In this document: in pieces, positions 1-11,700 of the stretch
Numbering within the stretch: position 1 is the stretch's first letter
Layout of the letters: every line of letters begins with the position of its first letter
The notes under the pieces: model-generated
Database searches by the model: none
What the model was told of the DNA's origin: nothing
What the model saw: only the letters and a program-made list of their open reading frames with translations
Made by a program: the position numbers and the translations under genes
Source: Luzula sylvatica
Taxonomy: Eukaryota; Streptophyta; Magnoliopsida; Poales; Juncaceae
NCBI GenBank assembly: GCA_946800325.1
Contig: OX326959.1
Coordinates: 42,472,551 to 42,536,550, forward strand
Length of the DNA: 64,000 nt
Direction: 5' to 3'

Positions 1-2604
1 ACAAACTTACTTAGTGTTTGTTAAATTTGCTGAAAAGTTATGTAGTAACAGATACGATACAAATGATCTCAAAACACGTTATTTGAACTCCACAAAGCGT
101 TAAAATCTTGTTTTGAATCGAAAAACAAACTTTCTTAGTGTTTGTGAAATTTGGTGAAAATTTATGTAGTGAAAGATACGATACAAATGATCTCAAAACA
201 CGTTATTTGAACTCCTCAAAGCGTTAAAATCTTGTTTTGAATCGAAAAACAAACTTTCTTAGTGTTTGTGAAATTTGGTGAAAAGTTATGTAGTAAAAGA
301 TACGATACAAATGATCTCAAAACACGTTATTTGAACTCCACAAAGCGTTAAAATCTTGTTTTGAATCGAAAAACAAACTTTCTTAGTGTTTGTGAAATTT
401 GGTGAAAATTTATGTAGTAAAAGATACGATACAAATGAGCTCAAAACACGTTATTTGAACTCCTCAAAGCGTTAAAATCTTGTTTGGAATCGAAAAACAA
501 ACTTTCTTAGTGTTTGTGAAATTTGGTGTAAAGTTATGTAGTAAAAGATACGATACAAATGATCTCAAAACACGTCATTTAAACTCCACAAAACGTTAAA
601 ATCTTGTTTTGAATCGAAAAACAAACTTACTTAGTGTTTGTCAAATATGGTGAAAAGTTATACAGTAAAAGATACGATACAAATGATCTAAAAACACGTT
701 ATTTGAACTACTCAAGGCGCTAAAATCTTGTTTTGAATCGAAAAACAAACTTTCTTAGTGTGTGTGAAATTTGGTGAAAAGTTATGTAGTAAAAGATACG
801 ATACAAATGATCTAAAAACACGTTATTTGAACTCCACAAAGCGTTAAAATCTTGTTTTGAATCGAAAAACAAACTTACTTAGTTTTTGTGAAATTTGGTG
901 AAAAGTTATGTAGTAAAAGATACGATACAAATGATCTCAAAACACGTTATTTGAACTCCTCAAGGCGCTAAAATCTTGTTTTGAATCGAAAAACAAACTT
1001 TCTTAGTGTTTGTGAAATTTGGTGAAAATTTATGTAGTAAAAGATACGATACAAATGAGCTCAAAACACGTTATTTGAACTCCTCAAAGCGTTAAAATCT
1101 TGTTTGGAATCGAAAAACAAACTTTCTTAGTGTTTGTTAAATTTGGTGTAAAGTTATGTAGTAAAAGATACGATACAAATGATCTCAAAACACGTCATTT
1201 AAACTCCACAAAACGTTAAAATCTTGTTTTGAATCGAAAAACAAACTTACTTAGTGTTTGTCAAATTTGGTGAAAAGTTATACAGTAAAAGATACGATAC
1301 AAATGATCTCAAAACACGTTATTTGAACTACTCAAGGCGCTAAAATCTTGTTTTGAATCGAAAAACAAACTTTCTTAGTGTGTGTGAAATTTGGTGAAAA
1401 GTTATGTAGTAAAAGATACGATACAAATGATCTCAAAACACGTTATTTGAACTCCACAAAGCGTTAAAATCTAGTTTTGAATCGAAAAACAAACTTACTT
1501 AGTTTTTGTGAAATTTGGTGAAAAGTTATGTAGTAAAAGATACGATACAAATGATCTCAAAACACGTTATTTGAACTCCTCAAGGCGCTAAAATCTTGTT
1601 TTGAATCGAAAAACAAACTTTCTTAGTGTTTGTGAAATTTGCTGAAAAGTTATGTAGTAAAAGATACGATACAAATGATCTCAAAACACGTTATTTGAAC
1701 TCCACAAAGCGTTAAAATCTTGTTTTGAATCGAAAAACAAACTTTCTTAGTGTTTGTGAAATTTGGTGAAAATTTATGTAGTAAAAGATACGATACAAAT
1801 GATCTCAAAACACGTTATTTGAACTCCTCAAAACGCTAAAATCTTGTTTTGAATCGAAAAATAAACTTACTTAGTGTGTGTGAAATTTGGTGAAAAGTTA
1901 TGTAGTAAAAGATACGATACAAATGATTTCAAAACACGTTATTTGAACTCCACAAAGCGTTAAAATCTTGTTTTGAATCGAAAAACAAACTTACTTAGTG
2001 TTTGTTAAATTTGCTGAAAAGTTATGTAGTAAAAGATACGATACAAATGATCTCAAAACACGTTATTTGAACTCCACAAAGCGTTAAAATCTTGTTTTGA
2101 ATCGAAAAACAAACTTTCTTAGTGTTTGTGAAATTTGGTGAAAATTTATGTAGTAAAAGATACGATACAAATGATCTCAAAACACGTTATTTGAACTCCT
2201 CAAAGCGTTAAAATCTTGTTTTGAATCGAAAAGCAAACTTTCTTAGTGTTTGTGAAATTTGGTGAAAATTTATGTAGTAAAAGATACGATACAAATGATC
2301 TCAAAACACGTTATTTGAACTCCTCAAAGCGTTAAAATCTTGTTTTGAATCGAAAAACAAACTTTCTTCGTGTTTGTGAAATTTGGTGAAAAGTTATGTA
2401 GTAAAAGATACGATACAAATGATCTCAAAACACGTTATTTGAACTCCTCAAAACGCTAAAATCTTGTTTTGAATCGAAAAATAAACTTACTTAGTGTGTG
2501 TGAAATTTGGTGAAAAGTTATGTAGTAAAAGATACGATACAAATGATCTCAAAACACGTTATTTGAACTCCACAAAGCGTTAAAATCCTGTTTTGAATCG
2601 AAAA
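1..2604 (+). repeat. 21-monomer higher-order repeat (2604 bp), first copy in window
   Basis: The first monomer is marked by TGTTAAATTTGCTG and AACAGATACG. The same marked monomer returns at 2605, exactly 21 x 124 bp later. Within the unit the order of variants is fixed: GTGTAAAG with GTCATTTAAAC, then TCAAATATGG with TACAGT and ACTACTCAAGG, then GTGTGTG, then TTAGTTTTTG. The next unit follows the same order for its first 13 monomers (to about 4216) and then departs. Confidence 0.85.
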
Positions 2605-2728
2605 ACAAACTTACTTAGTGTTTGTTAAATTTGCTGAAAAGTTATGTAGTAACAGATACGATACAAATGATCTCAAAACACGTTATTTGAACTCCACAAA
2701 GCGTTAAAATCTTGTTTTGAATCGAAAA

Positions 2729-4712
2729 ACAAACTTTCTTAGTGTTTGTGAAATTTGGTGAAAATTTATGTAGTGAAAGATACGATACAAATGATCTCAA
2801 AACACGTTATTTGAACTCCTCAAAGCGTTAAAATCTTGTTTTGAATCGAAAAACAAACTTTCTTAGTGTTTGTGAAATTTGGTGAAAAGTTATGTAGTAA
2901 AAGATACGATACAAATGATCTCAAAACACGTTATTTGAACTCCACAAAGCGTTAAAATCTTGTTTTGAATCGAAAAACAAACTTTCTTAGTGTTTGTGAA
3001 ATTTGGTGAAAATTTATGTAGTAAAAGATACGATACAAATGAGCTCAAAACACGTTATTTGAACTCCTCAAAGCGTTAAAATCTTGTTTGGAATCGAAAA
3101 ACAAACTTTCTTAGTGTTTGTGAAATTTGGTGTAAAGTTATGTAGTAAAAGATACGATACAAATGATCTCAAAACACGTCATTTAAACTCCACAAAACGT
3201 TAAAATCTTGTTTTGAATCGAAAAACAAACTTACTTAGTGTTTGTCAAATATGGTGAAAAGTTATACAGTAAAAGATACGATACAAATGATCTAAAAACA
3301 CGTTATTTGAACTACTCAAGGCGCTAAAATCTTGTTTTGAATCGAAAAACAAACTTTCTTAGTGTGTGTGAAATTTGGTGAAAAGTTATGTAGTAAAAGA
3401 TACGATACAAATGATCTAAAAACACGTTATTTGAACTCCACAAAGCGTTAAAATCTTGTTTTGAATCGAAAAACAAACTTACTTAGTTTTTGTGAAATTT
3501 GGTGAAAAGTTATGTAGTAAAAGATACGATACAAATGATCTCAAAACACGTTATTTGAACTCCTCAAGGCGCTAAAATCTTGTTTTGAATCGAAAAACAA
3601 ACTTTCTTAGTGTTTGTGAAATTTGGTGAAAATTTATGTAGTAAAAGATACGATACAAATGAGCTCAAAACACGTTATTTGAACTCCTCAAAGCGTTAAA
3701 ATCTTGTTTGGAATCGAAAAACAAACTTTCTTAGTGTTTGTTAAATTTGGTGTAAAGTTATGTAGTAAAAGATACGATACAAATGATCTCAAAACACGTC
3801 ATTTAAACTCCACAAAACGTTAAAATCTTGTTTTGAATCGAAAAACAAACTTACTTAGTGTTTGTCAAATTTGGTGAAAAGTTATACAGTAAAAGATACG
3901 ATACAAATGATCTCAAAACACGTTATTTGAACTACTCAAGGCGCTAAAATCTTGTTTTGAATCGAAAAACAAACTTTCTTAGTGTGTGTGAAATTTGGTG
4001 AAAAGTTATGTAGTAAAAGATACGATACAAATGATCTCAAAACATGTTATTTGAACTCCACAAAGCGTTAAAATCTTGTTTTGAATCGAAAAACAAACTT
4101 ACTTAGTTTTTGTGAAATTTGGTGAAAAGTTATGTAGTAAAAGATACGATACAAATGATCTCAAAACACGTTATTTGAACTCCTCAAGGCGCTAAAATCT
4201 TGTTTTGAATCGAAAAACAAACTTTCTAAGTGTTTGTGAAATTTGGTGAAAAGTTATGTAGTAAAAGATACGATACAAATGAGCTCAAAACACGTTATTT
4301 GAACTCCTCAAAGCGTTAAAATCTTGTTTTGAATCGAAAAACAAACTTTCTTAGTGTTTGTGAAATTTGGTGAAAATTTATGTAGTAAAAGATACGATAC
4401 AAATGATCTCAAAACACGTTATTTGAACTCCTCAAAGCGTTAAAATCTTGTTTTGAATCGAAAATCAAACTTTCTTCGTGTTTGTGAAATTTGGTGAAAA
4501 GTTATGTAGTAAAAGATACGATACAAATGATCTCAAAACACGTTATTTGAACTCCTCAAAACGCTAAAATCTTGTTTTGAATCGAAAAATAAACTTACTT
4601 AGTGTGTGTGAAATTTGGTGAAAAGTTATGTAGTAAAAGATACGATACAAATGATCTCAAAACACGTTATTTGAACTCCACAAAGCGTTAAAATCCTGTT
4701 TTGAATCGAAAA
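2729..4712 (+). repeat. 16-monomer (1984-bp) block, first tandem copy
   Basis: Variants here reappear 1984 bp (16 x 124) later: GAGCTC at 3041 and 5025, GTCATTTAAAC at 3179 and 5163, the TCAAACTTTCTTCG monomer at 4465 and 6449, and AAAATCCTG near 4694 and 6678. It is a shortened relative of the 21-monomer unit. Confidence 0.8.
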
Positions 4713-6696
4713 TCAAACTTTCTTCGTGTTTGTGAAATTTGGTGAAAAGTTATGTAGTAAAAGATACGATACAAATGATCTCAAAACACGTTATTTGAAC
4801 TCCTCAAAGCGTTAAAATCTTGTTTTGAATCGAAAAACAAACTTTCTTAGTGTTTGTGAAATTTGGTGAAAAGTTATGTAGTAAAAGATACGATACAAAT
4901 GATCTCAAAACACGTTATTTGAACTCCACAAAGCGTTAAAATCTTGTTTTGAATCGAAAAACAAATTTTCTTAGTGTTTGTGAAATTTGGTGAAAATTTA
5001 TGTAGTAAAAGATACGATACAAATGAGCTCAAAACACGTTATTTGAACTCCTCAAAACGTTAAAATCTTGTTTCGAATCGAAAAACAAACTTTCTTAGTG
5101 TTTGTGAAATTTGGTGTAAAGATATGTGGTAAAAGATACGATACAAATGATCTCAAAACACGTCATTTAAACTCCACAAAACGTTAAAATCTTGTTTTGA
5201 ATCGAAAAACAAACTTACTTAGTGTTTGTCAAATATGGTGAAAAGTTATACAGTAAAAGATACGATACAAATGATCTAAAAACACGTTATTTGAACTACT
5301 CAAGGCGCTAAAATCTTGTTTTGAATCGAAAAACATACTTTCTTAGTGTGTGTGAAATTTGGTGAAAAGTTATGTAGTAAAAGATACGATACAAATGATC
5401 TAAAAACACGTTATTTGAACTCCACAAAGCGTTAAAATCTTGTTTTGAATCGAAAAACAAACTTACTTAGTTTTTGTGAAATTTGGTGAAAAGTTATGTA
5501 GTAAAAGATACGATACAAATGATCTCAAAACACGTTATTTGAACTCCTCAAGGCGCTAAAATCTTGTTTTGAATCGAAAAACAAACTTTCTTAGTGTTTG
5601 TGAAATTTGGTGAAAATTTATGTAGTAAAAGATACGATACAAATGAGCTCAAAACACGTTATTTGAACTCCTCAAAGCGTTAAAATCTTGTTTGGAATCG
5701 AAAAACAAACTTTCTTAGTGTTTGTTAAATTTGGTGTAAAGTTATGTAGTAAAAGATACGATACAAATGATCTCAAAACTCGTCATTTAAACTCCACAAA
5801 ACGTTAAAATCTTGTTTTGAATCGAAAAACAAACTTACTTAGTGTTTGTCAAATTTGGTGAAAAGTTATACAGTAAAAGATACGATACAAATGATCTCAA
5901 AACACGTTATTTGAACTACTCAAGGCGCTAAAATCTTGTTTTGAATCGAAAAACAAACTTTCTTAGTGTGTGTGAAATTTGGTGAAAAGTTATGTAGTAA
6001 AAGATACGATACAAATGATCTCAAAACATGTTATTTGAACTCCACAAAGCGTTAAAATCTTGTTTTGAATCGAAAAACAAACTTACTTAGTTTTTGTGAA
6101 ATTTGGTGAAAAGTTATGTAGTAAAAGATACGATACAAATGATCTCAAAACACGTTATTTGAACTCCTCAAGGCGCTAAAATCTTGTTTTGAATCGAAAA
6201 ACAAACTTTCTTAGTGTTTGTGAAATTTGGTGAAAAGTTATGTAGTAAAAGATACGATACAAATGAGCTCAAAACACGTTATTTGAACTCCTCAAAGCGT
6301 TAAAATCTTGTTTTGAATCGAAAAACAAACTTTCTTAGTGTTTGTGAAATTTGGTGAAAATTTATGTAGTAAAAGATACGATACAAATGATCTCAAAACA
6401 CGTTATTTGAACTCCTCAAAGCGTTAAAATCTTGTTTTGAATCGAAAATCAAACTTTCTTCGTGTTTGTGAAATTTGGTGAAAAGTTATGTAGTAAAAGA
6501 TACGATACAAATGATCTCAAAACACGTTATTTGAACTCCTCAAAACGCTAAAATCTTGTTTTGAATCGAAAAATAAACTTACTTAGTGTGTGTGAAATTT
6601 GGTGAAAAGTTATGTAGTAAAAGATACGATACAAATGATCTCAAAACACGTTATTTGAACTCCACAAAGCGTTAAAATCCTGTTTTGAATCGAAAA
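4713..6696 (+). repeat. 16-monomer (1984-bp) block, second tandem copy
   Basis: Direct tandem copy of the preceding block. Its first monomer (4713-4836) is a mosaic: it opens like the TCAAACTTTCTTCG monomer at 4465 but ends CTCCTCAAAGCG like the monomer at 2729. That is what an exchange inside a monomer would leave. At 6697 the sequence returns to the marker monomer of the 21-monomer unit. Confidence 0.8.
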
Positions 6697-9300
6697 ACAA
6701 ACTTACTTAGTGTTTGTTAAATTTGCTGAAAAGTTATGTAGTAACAGATACGATACAAATGATCTCAAAACACGTTATTTGAACTCCACAAAGCGTTAAA
6801 ATCTTGTTTTGAATCGAAAAACAAACTTTCTTAGTGTTTGTGAAATTTGGTGAAAATTTATGTAGTAAAAGATACGATACAAATGATCTCAAAACACGTT
6901 ATTTGAACTCCTCAAAGCGTTAAAATCTTGTTTTGAATCGAAAAACAAACTTTCTTAGTGTTTGTGAAATTTGGTGAAAAGTTATGTAGTAAAAGATACC
7001 ATACAAATGATCTCAAAACACGTTATTTGAACTCCACAAAGCGTTAAAATCTTGTTTTGAATCGAAAAACAAACTTTCTTAGTGTTTGTGAAATTTGGTG
7101 AAAATTTATGTAGTAAAAGATACGATACAAATGAGCTCAAAACACGTTATTTGAACTCCTCAAAGCGTTAAAATCTTGTTTGGAATCGAAAAACAAACTT
7201 TCTTAGTGTTTGTGAAATTTGGTGTAAAGTTATGTAGTAAAAGATACGATACAAATGATCTCAAAACACGTCATTTAAACTCCACAAAACGTTAAAATCT
7301 TGTTTTGAATCGAAAAACAAACTTACTTAGTGTTTGTCAAATTTGGTGAAAAGTTATACAGTAAAAGATACGATACAAATGATCTAAAAACACGTTATTT
7401 GAACTACTCAAGGCGCTAAAATCTTGTTTTGAATCGAAAAACAAACTTTCTTAGTGTGTGTGAAATTTGGTGAAAAGTTATGTAGTAAAAGATACGATAC
7501 AAATGATCTAAAAACACGTTATTTGAACTCCACAAAGCGTTAAAATCTTGTTTTGAATCGAAAAACAAACTTACTTAGTTTTTGTGAAATTTGGTGAAAA
7601 GTTATGTAGTAAAAGATACGATACAAATGATCTAAAAACACGTTATTTGAACTCCTCAAGGCGCTAAAATCTTGTTTTGAATCGAAAAACAAACTTTCTT
7701 AGTGTTTATGAAATTTAGTGAAAAGTTATGTAGTAAAAGATACGATACAAATGAGCTCAAAACACGTTATTTGAACTCCTCAAAGCGTTAAAATCTTGTT
7801 TGGAATCGAAAAACAAACTTTCTTAGTGTTTGTGAAATTTGGTGAAAAGTTATGTAGTAAAAGATACGATACAAATGATCTCAAAACACGTTATTTGACC
7901 GCCACAAAGCGTTAAAATATTGTTTTGAATCGAAAAACAAACTTACTTAGTGTTTGTCAAATTTGGTGAAAAGTTATACAGTAAAAGATACGATACAAAT
8001 GATCTAAAAACACGTTATTTGAACTCCTCAAGGCGCTAAAATCTCGTTTTGAATCGAAAAACAAACTTTCTTAGTGTTTGTGAAATTTGGTGAAAAGTTA
8101 TGTAGTAAAAGATACGATACAAATGATCTCAAAACACGTTATTTGAACTCCACAAAGCGTTAAAATCTTGTTTTGAATCGAAAAACAAACTTTTTTAGTG
8201 TTTGTGAAATTTGGTGAAAAGTTATGTAGTAAAAGATACGATACAAATGATCTCAAAACACGTGATTTGAACTCCTCAAGGCGCTAAAATCTTGTTTTGA
8301 ATCGAAAAACAAACTTTCTTAGTGTTTGTGAAATTTGGTGAAAAGTTATGTAGTAAAAGATAAGATACAAATGATCTCAAAACACGTTATTTGAACTCCA
8401 CTAAGCGTTAAAATCTTGTTTTGAATCGAAAAACAAACTTTCTTAGTGTTTGTGAAATTTGGTGAAAATTTATGTAGTAAAAGATACGATACAAATGATC
8501 TCAAAACACGTTATTTGAACTCCTCAAAGCGTTAAAATCTTGTTTTGAATCGAAAAACAAACTTTCTTAGTGTTTGTGAAATTTGGTGAAAAGTTATGTA
8601 GTAAAAGATACGATACAAATGATCTCAAAACACGTTATTTGAACTCCTCAAAGCGTTAAAATCTTGTTTGGAATCGAAAAACAAACTTTCTTAGTGTTTG
8701 TGAAATTTGGTGAAAAGTTATGTAGTAAAAGATACGATACAAATGATCTCAAAACACGTCATTTGAACTCCACAAAACGTTAAAATCTTGTTTTGAATCG
8801 AAAAACAAACTTACTTAGTGTTTGTCAAATTTGGTGAAAAGTTATACAGTAAAAGATACGATACAAATGATCTAAAAACACGTTATTTGAACTACTCAAG
8901 GCGCTAAAATCTTGTTTTGAATCGAAAAACAAACTTTCTTAGTGTGTGTGAAATTTGGTGAAAAGTTATGTAGTAAAAGATACGATACAAATGATCTAAA
9001 AACACGTTATTTGAACTCCACAAAGCGTTAAAATCTTGTTTTGAATCGAAAAACAAACTTACTTAGTTTTTGTGAAATTTGGTGAAAAGTTATGTAGTAA
9101 AAGATACGATACAAATGATCTCAAAACACGTTATTTGAACTCCTCAAAACGCTAAAATCTTGTTTTGAATCGAAAAATAAACTTACTTAGTGTGTGTGAA
9201 ATTTGGTGAAAAGTTATGTAGTAAAAGATACGATACAAATGATCTCAAAACACGTTATTTGAACTCCACAAAGCGTTAAAATCCTGTTTTGAATCGAAAA
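6697..9300 (+). repeat. 21-monomer higher-order repeat (2604 bp), later copy
   Basis: Opens with the TGTTAAATTTGCTG plus AACAGATACG marker monomer. Private variants here recur 2604 bp later: AAAATATTG at 7914 and 10518, GATAAGATAC at 8359 and 10963, CACGTGATTTG at about 8261 and 10865. The second half (AAATTTAGTG, TCTCGTTTTG, CACTAAGCG) differs from the unit at 1-2604, so the period is shared but the composition has changed. Confidence 0.85.
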
Positions 9301-11700
9301 ACAAACTTACTTAGTGTTTGTTAAATTTGCTGAAAAGTTATGTAGTAAAAGATACGATACAAATGATCTCAAAACACGTTATTTGAACTCCACAAAGCGT
9401 TAAAATCTTGTTTTGAATCGAAAAACAAACTTTCTTAGTGTTTGTGAAATTTGGTGAAAATTTATGTAGTAAAAGATACGATACAAATGATCTCAAAACA
9501 CGTTATTTGAACTCCTCAAAGCGTTAAAATCTTGTTTTGAATCGAAAAACAAACTTTCTTAGTGTTTGTGAAATTTGGTGAAAAGTTATGTAGTAAAAGA
9601 TACGATACAAATGATCTCAAAACACGTTATTTGAACTCCACAAAGCGTTAAAATCTTGTTTTGAATCGAAAAACAAACTTTCTTAGTGTTTGTGAAATTT
9701 GGTGAAAATTTATGTAGTAAAAGATACGATACAAATGAGCTCAAAACACGTTATTTGAACTCCTCAAAGCGTTAAAATCTTGTTTGGAATCGAAAAACAA
9801 ACTTTCTTAGTGTTTGTGAAATTTGGTGTAAAGTTATGTAGTAAAAGATACGATACAAATGATCTCAAAACACGTCATTTAAACTCCACAAAAAGTTAAA
9901 ATCTTGTTTTGAATCGTAAAACAAACTTACTTAGTGTTTGTCAAATTTGGTGAAAAGTTATACAGTAAAAGATACGATACAAATGATCTAAAAACACGTT
10001 ATTTGAACTACTCAAGGCGCTAAAATCTTGTTTTGAATCGAAAAACAAACTTTCTTAGTGTGTGTGAAATTTGGTGAAAAGTTATGTAGTAAAAGATACG
10101 ATACAAATGATCTAAAAACACGTTATTTGAACTCCACAAAGCGTTAAAATCTTGTTTTGAATCGAAAAACAAACTTACTTAGTTTTTGTGAAATTTGGTG
10201 AAAAGTTATGTAGTAAAAGATACGATACAAATGATCTAAAAACACGTTATTTGAACTCCTCAAGGCGCTAAAATCTTGTTTTGAATCGAAAAACAAACTT
10301 TCTTAGTGTTTGTGAAATTTAGTGAAAAGTTATGTAGTAAAAGATACGATACAAATGAGCTCAAAACACGTTATTTGAACTCCTCAAAGCGTTAAAATCT
10401 TGTTTGGAATCGAAAAACAAACTTTCTTAGTGTTTGTGAAATTTGGTGAAAAGTTATGTAGTAAAAGATACGATACAAATGATCTCAAAACACGTTATTT
10501 GAACTCCACAAAGCGTTAAAATATTGTTTTGAATCGAAAAACAAACTTACTTAGTGTTTGTCAAATTTGGTGAAAAGTTATACAGTAAAAGATACGATAC
10601 AAATGATCTAAAAACACGTTATTTGAACTCCTCAAGGCGCTAAAATCTCGTTTTGAATCGAAAAACAAACTTTCTTAGTGTTTGTGAAATTTGGTGAAAA
10701 GTTATGTAGTAAAAGATACGATACAAATGATCTCAAAACACGTTATTTGAACTCCACAAAGCGTTAAAATCTTGTTTTGAATCGAAAAACAAACTTTTTT
10801 AGTGTTTGTGAAATTTGGTGAAAAGTTATGTAGTAAAAGATACGATACAAATGATCTCAAAACACGTGATTTGAACTCCTCAAGGCGCTAAAATCTTGTT
10901 TTGAATCGAAAAACAAACTTTCTTAGTGTTTGTGAAATTTGGTGAAAAGTTATGTAGTAAAAGATAAGATACAAATGATCTCAAAACACGTTATTTGAAC
11001 TCCACTAAGCGTTAAAATCTTGTTTTGAATCGAAAAACAAACTTTCTTAGTGTTTGTGAAATTTGGTGAAAATTTATGTAGTAAAAGATACGATACAAAT
11101 GATCTCAAAACACGTTATTTGAACTCCTCAAAGCGTTAAAATCTTGTTTTGAATCGAAAAACAAACTTTCTTAGTGTTTGTGAAATTTGGTGAAAAGTTA
11201 TGTAGTAAAAGATACGATACAAATGATCTCAAAACACGTTATTTGAACTCCTCAAAGCGTTAAAATCTTGTTTGGAATCGAAAAACAAACTTTCTTAGTG
11301 TTTGTGAAATTTGGTGAAAAGTTATGTAGTAAAAGATACGATACAAATGATCTCAAAACACGTCATTTGAACTCCACAAAACGTTAAAATCTTGTTTTGA
11401 ATCGAAAAACAAACTTACTTAGTGTTTGTCAAATTTGGTGAAAAGTTATACAGTAAAAGATACGATACAAATGATCTAAAAACACGTTATTTGAACTACT
11501 CAAGGCGCTAAAATCTTGTTTTAAATCGAAAAACAAACTTTCTTAGTGTGTGTGAAATTTGGTGAAAAGTTATGTAGTAAAAGATACGATACAAATGATC
11601 TAAAAACACGTTATTTGAACTCCACAAAGCGTTAAAATCTTGTTTTGAATCGAAAAACAAACTTACTTAGTTTTTGTGAAATTTGGTGAAAAGTTATGAA
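9301..11700 (+). repeat. 21-monomer higher-order repeat, tandem copy (about 19 of 21 monomers kept)
   Basis: Tandem copy of 6697-9300 at an offset of 2604 bp. Differences seen are few: CAAAAAGTTAAAATC at about 9890, ATCGTAAAAC at 9916, and CTCCACAAAG at about 10505 where the other copy has CGCCACAAAG. From about 11700 the order switches to the second variant set (GATCCAAAAAC, CTAACTTTCTTTG, AACAGGTT, AACAAGTT, CATGGCGC). GATAAGATAC then reappears at 12451, 1488 bp (12 monomers) after 10963. Confidence 0.8.

Noticed and set aside
110..124. CENP-B box in the monomer
   Set aside because: Minus-strand TTCGATTCA matches the first part of the box pattern, but the required CGGG end is missing.
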